Of a stretch of 5,467 bases of DNA, positions 5,430 to 5,467 are shown in pieces. Position 1 is the stretch's first letter; each line of letters opens with the position of its first letter. The position numbers and the translations under genes are program-made. The stretch is from Candidatus Lindowiibacteriota bacterium. GTDB lineage: Bacteria; Lindowbacteria; 2-12-FULL-62-27. Below the pieces are notes generated by a model that did not search any database, had not been told where the DNA came from, and saw nothing but the letters and a program-made list of their open reading frames with translations. The stretch lies in assembly GCA_023249255.1 (NCBI GenBank), contig JAHFCY010000219.1, forward strand, positions 1-5,467, given 5' to 3'.

Positions 5430-5467
5430 TCACACGATCAACATCGCGTCGCCGAAACTGTAAAAAC
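5430..5467 (-). CDS. queA: S-adenosylmethionine:tRNA ribosyltransferase-isomerase, C-terminal end only, cut by window edge
   Basis: On the minus strand the last 11 codons before the TGA at 5432-5430 read FYSFGDAMLIV. This is the conserved C-terminal signature of QueA, where F-Y/F-S-Y/F-GDAML is usual. QueA uses SAM to build the epoxycyclopentane ring on preQ1-modified tRNA, the step after Tgt. Its position 93 nt upstream of tgt on the same strand matches the common queA-tgt arrangement and strengthens the call from so short a segment. The rest of the gene lies outside the window. After its stop comes a purine-rich stretch and then the 52-bp palindrome before tgt. Confidence 0.85.
   Translation of the reverse strand, partial: FYSFGDAMLIV

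Overview
The window is compact bacterial DNA, GC-rich by eye. It holds six protein genes: four complete and two cut by the window edges. The queuosine genes (queA, tgt) and a bacterial-type glgC indicate a bacterium. The two-subunit 2-oxoacid:ferredoxin oxidoreductase, with a fused gamma-alpha chain, resembles the KorAB enzymes of Mycobacterium and various other phyla. I cannot name the phylum from the sequence alone.

Layout. Positions 1-234 (minus) are the first 78 codons of glgC (ADP-glucose pyrophosphorylase). A 93-bp divergent spacer follows, with a good sigma70-like promoter aimed rightward. Positions 328-4276 (plus) form a very tight four-gene operon: a stand-alone CBS-pair protein, korA (gamma-alpha fusion), korB (TPP and 4Fe-4S subunit), and a second CBS-pair protein with an N-terminal four-cysteine zinc ribbon. 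The junctions are an ATGA overlap, a 3-nt gap and another ATGA overlap. The operon ends in a small intrinsic terminator (4276-4301) that lies inside the antisense strand of the next gene. Positions 4269-5336 (minus) are tgt (tRNA-guanine transglycosylase), which overlaps the operon tail to tail by 8 bp. Positions 5430-5467 (minus) are the last 11 codons and stop of queA. The 92-nt queA-tgt spacer holds a striking 52-bp near-perfect palindrome built from tandem copies of the palindromic octamer TGATATCA.

How the genes fit together. KorAB interconverts 2-oxoglutarate (or another 2-oxoacid) and acyl-CoA plus CO2, with ferredoxin as electron partner. CBS pairs usually bind adenine nucleotides or SAM. 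Two of them bracketing korAB, all translationally coupled, suggest an enzyme whose activity or assembly is tied to cellular energy charge. The divergent glgC would be the carbon-storage counterpart, though that link is only positional. queA and tgt act in consecutive steps of queuosine synthesis: Tgt inserts preQ1 into tRNA and QueA converts it to epoxyqueuosine.

The points most worth a second look are the CBS-korAB-CBS module, the octamer palindrome ahead of tgt, and the terminator buried in the tgt coding region.
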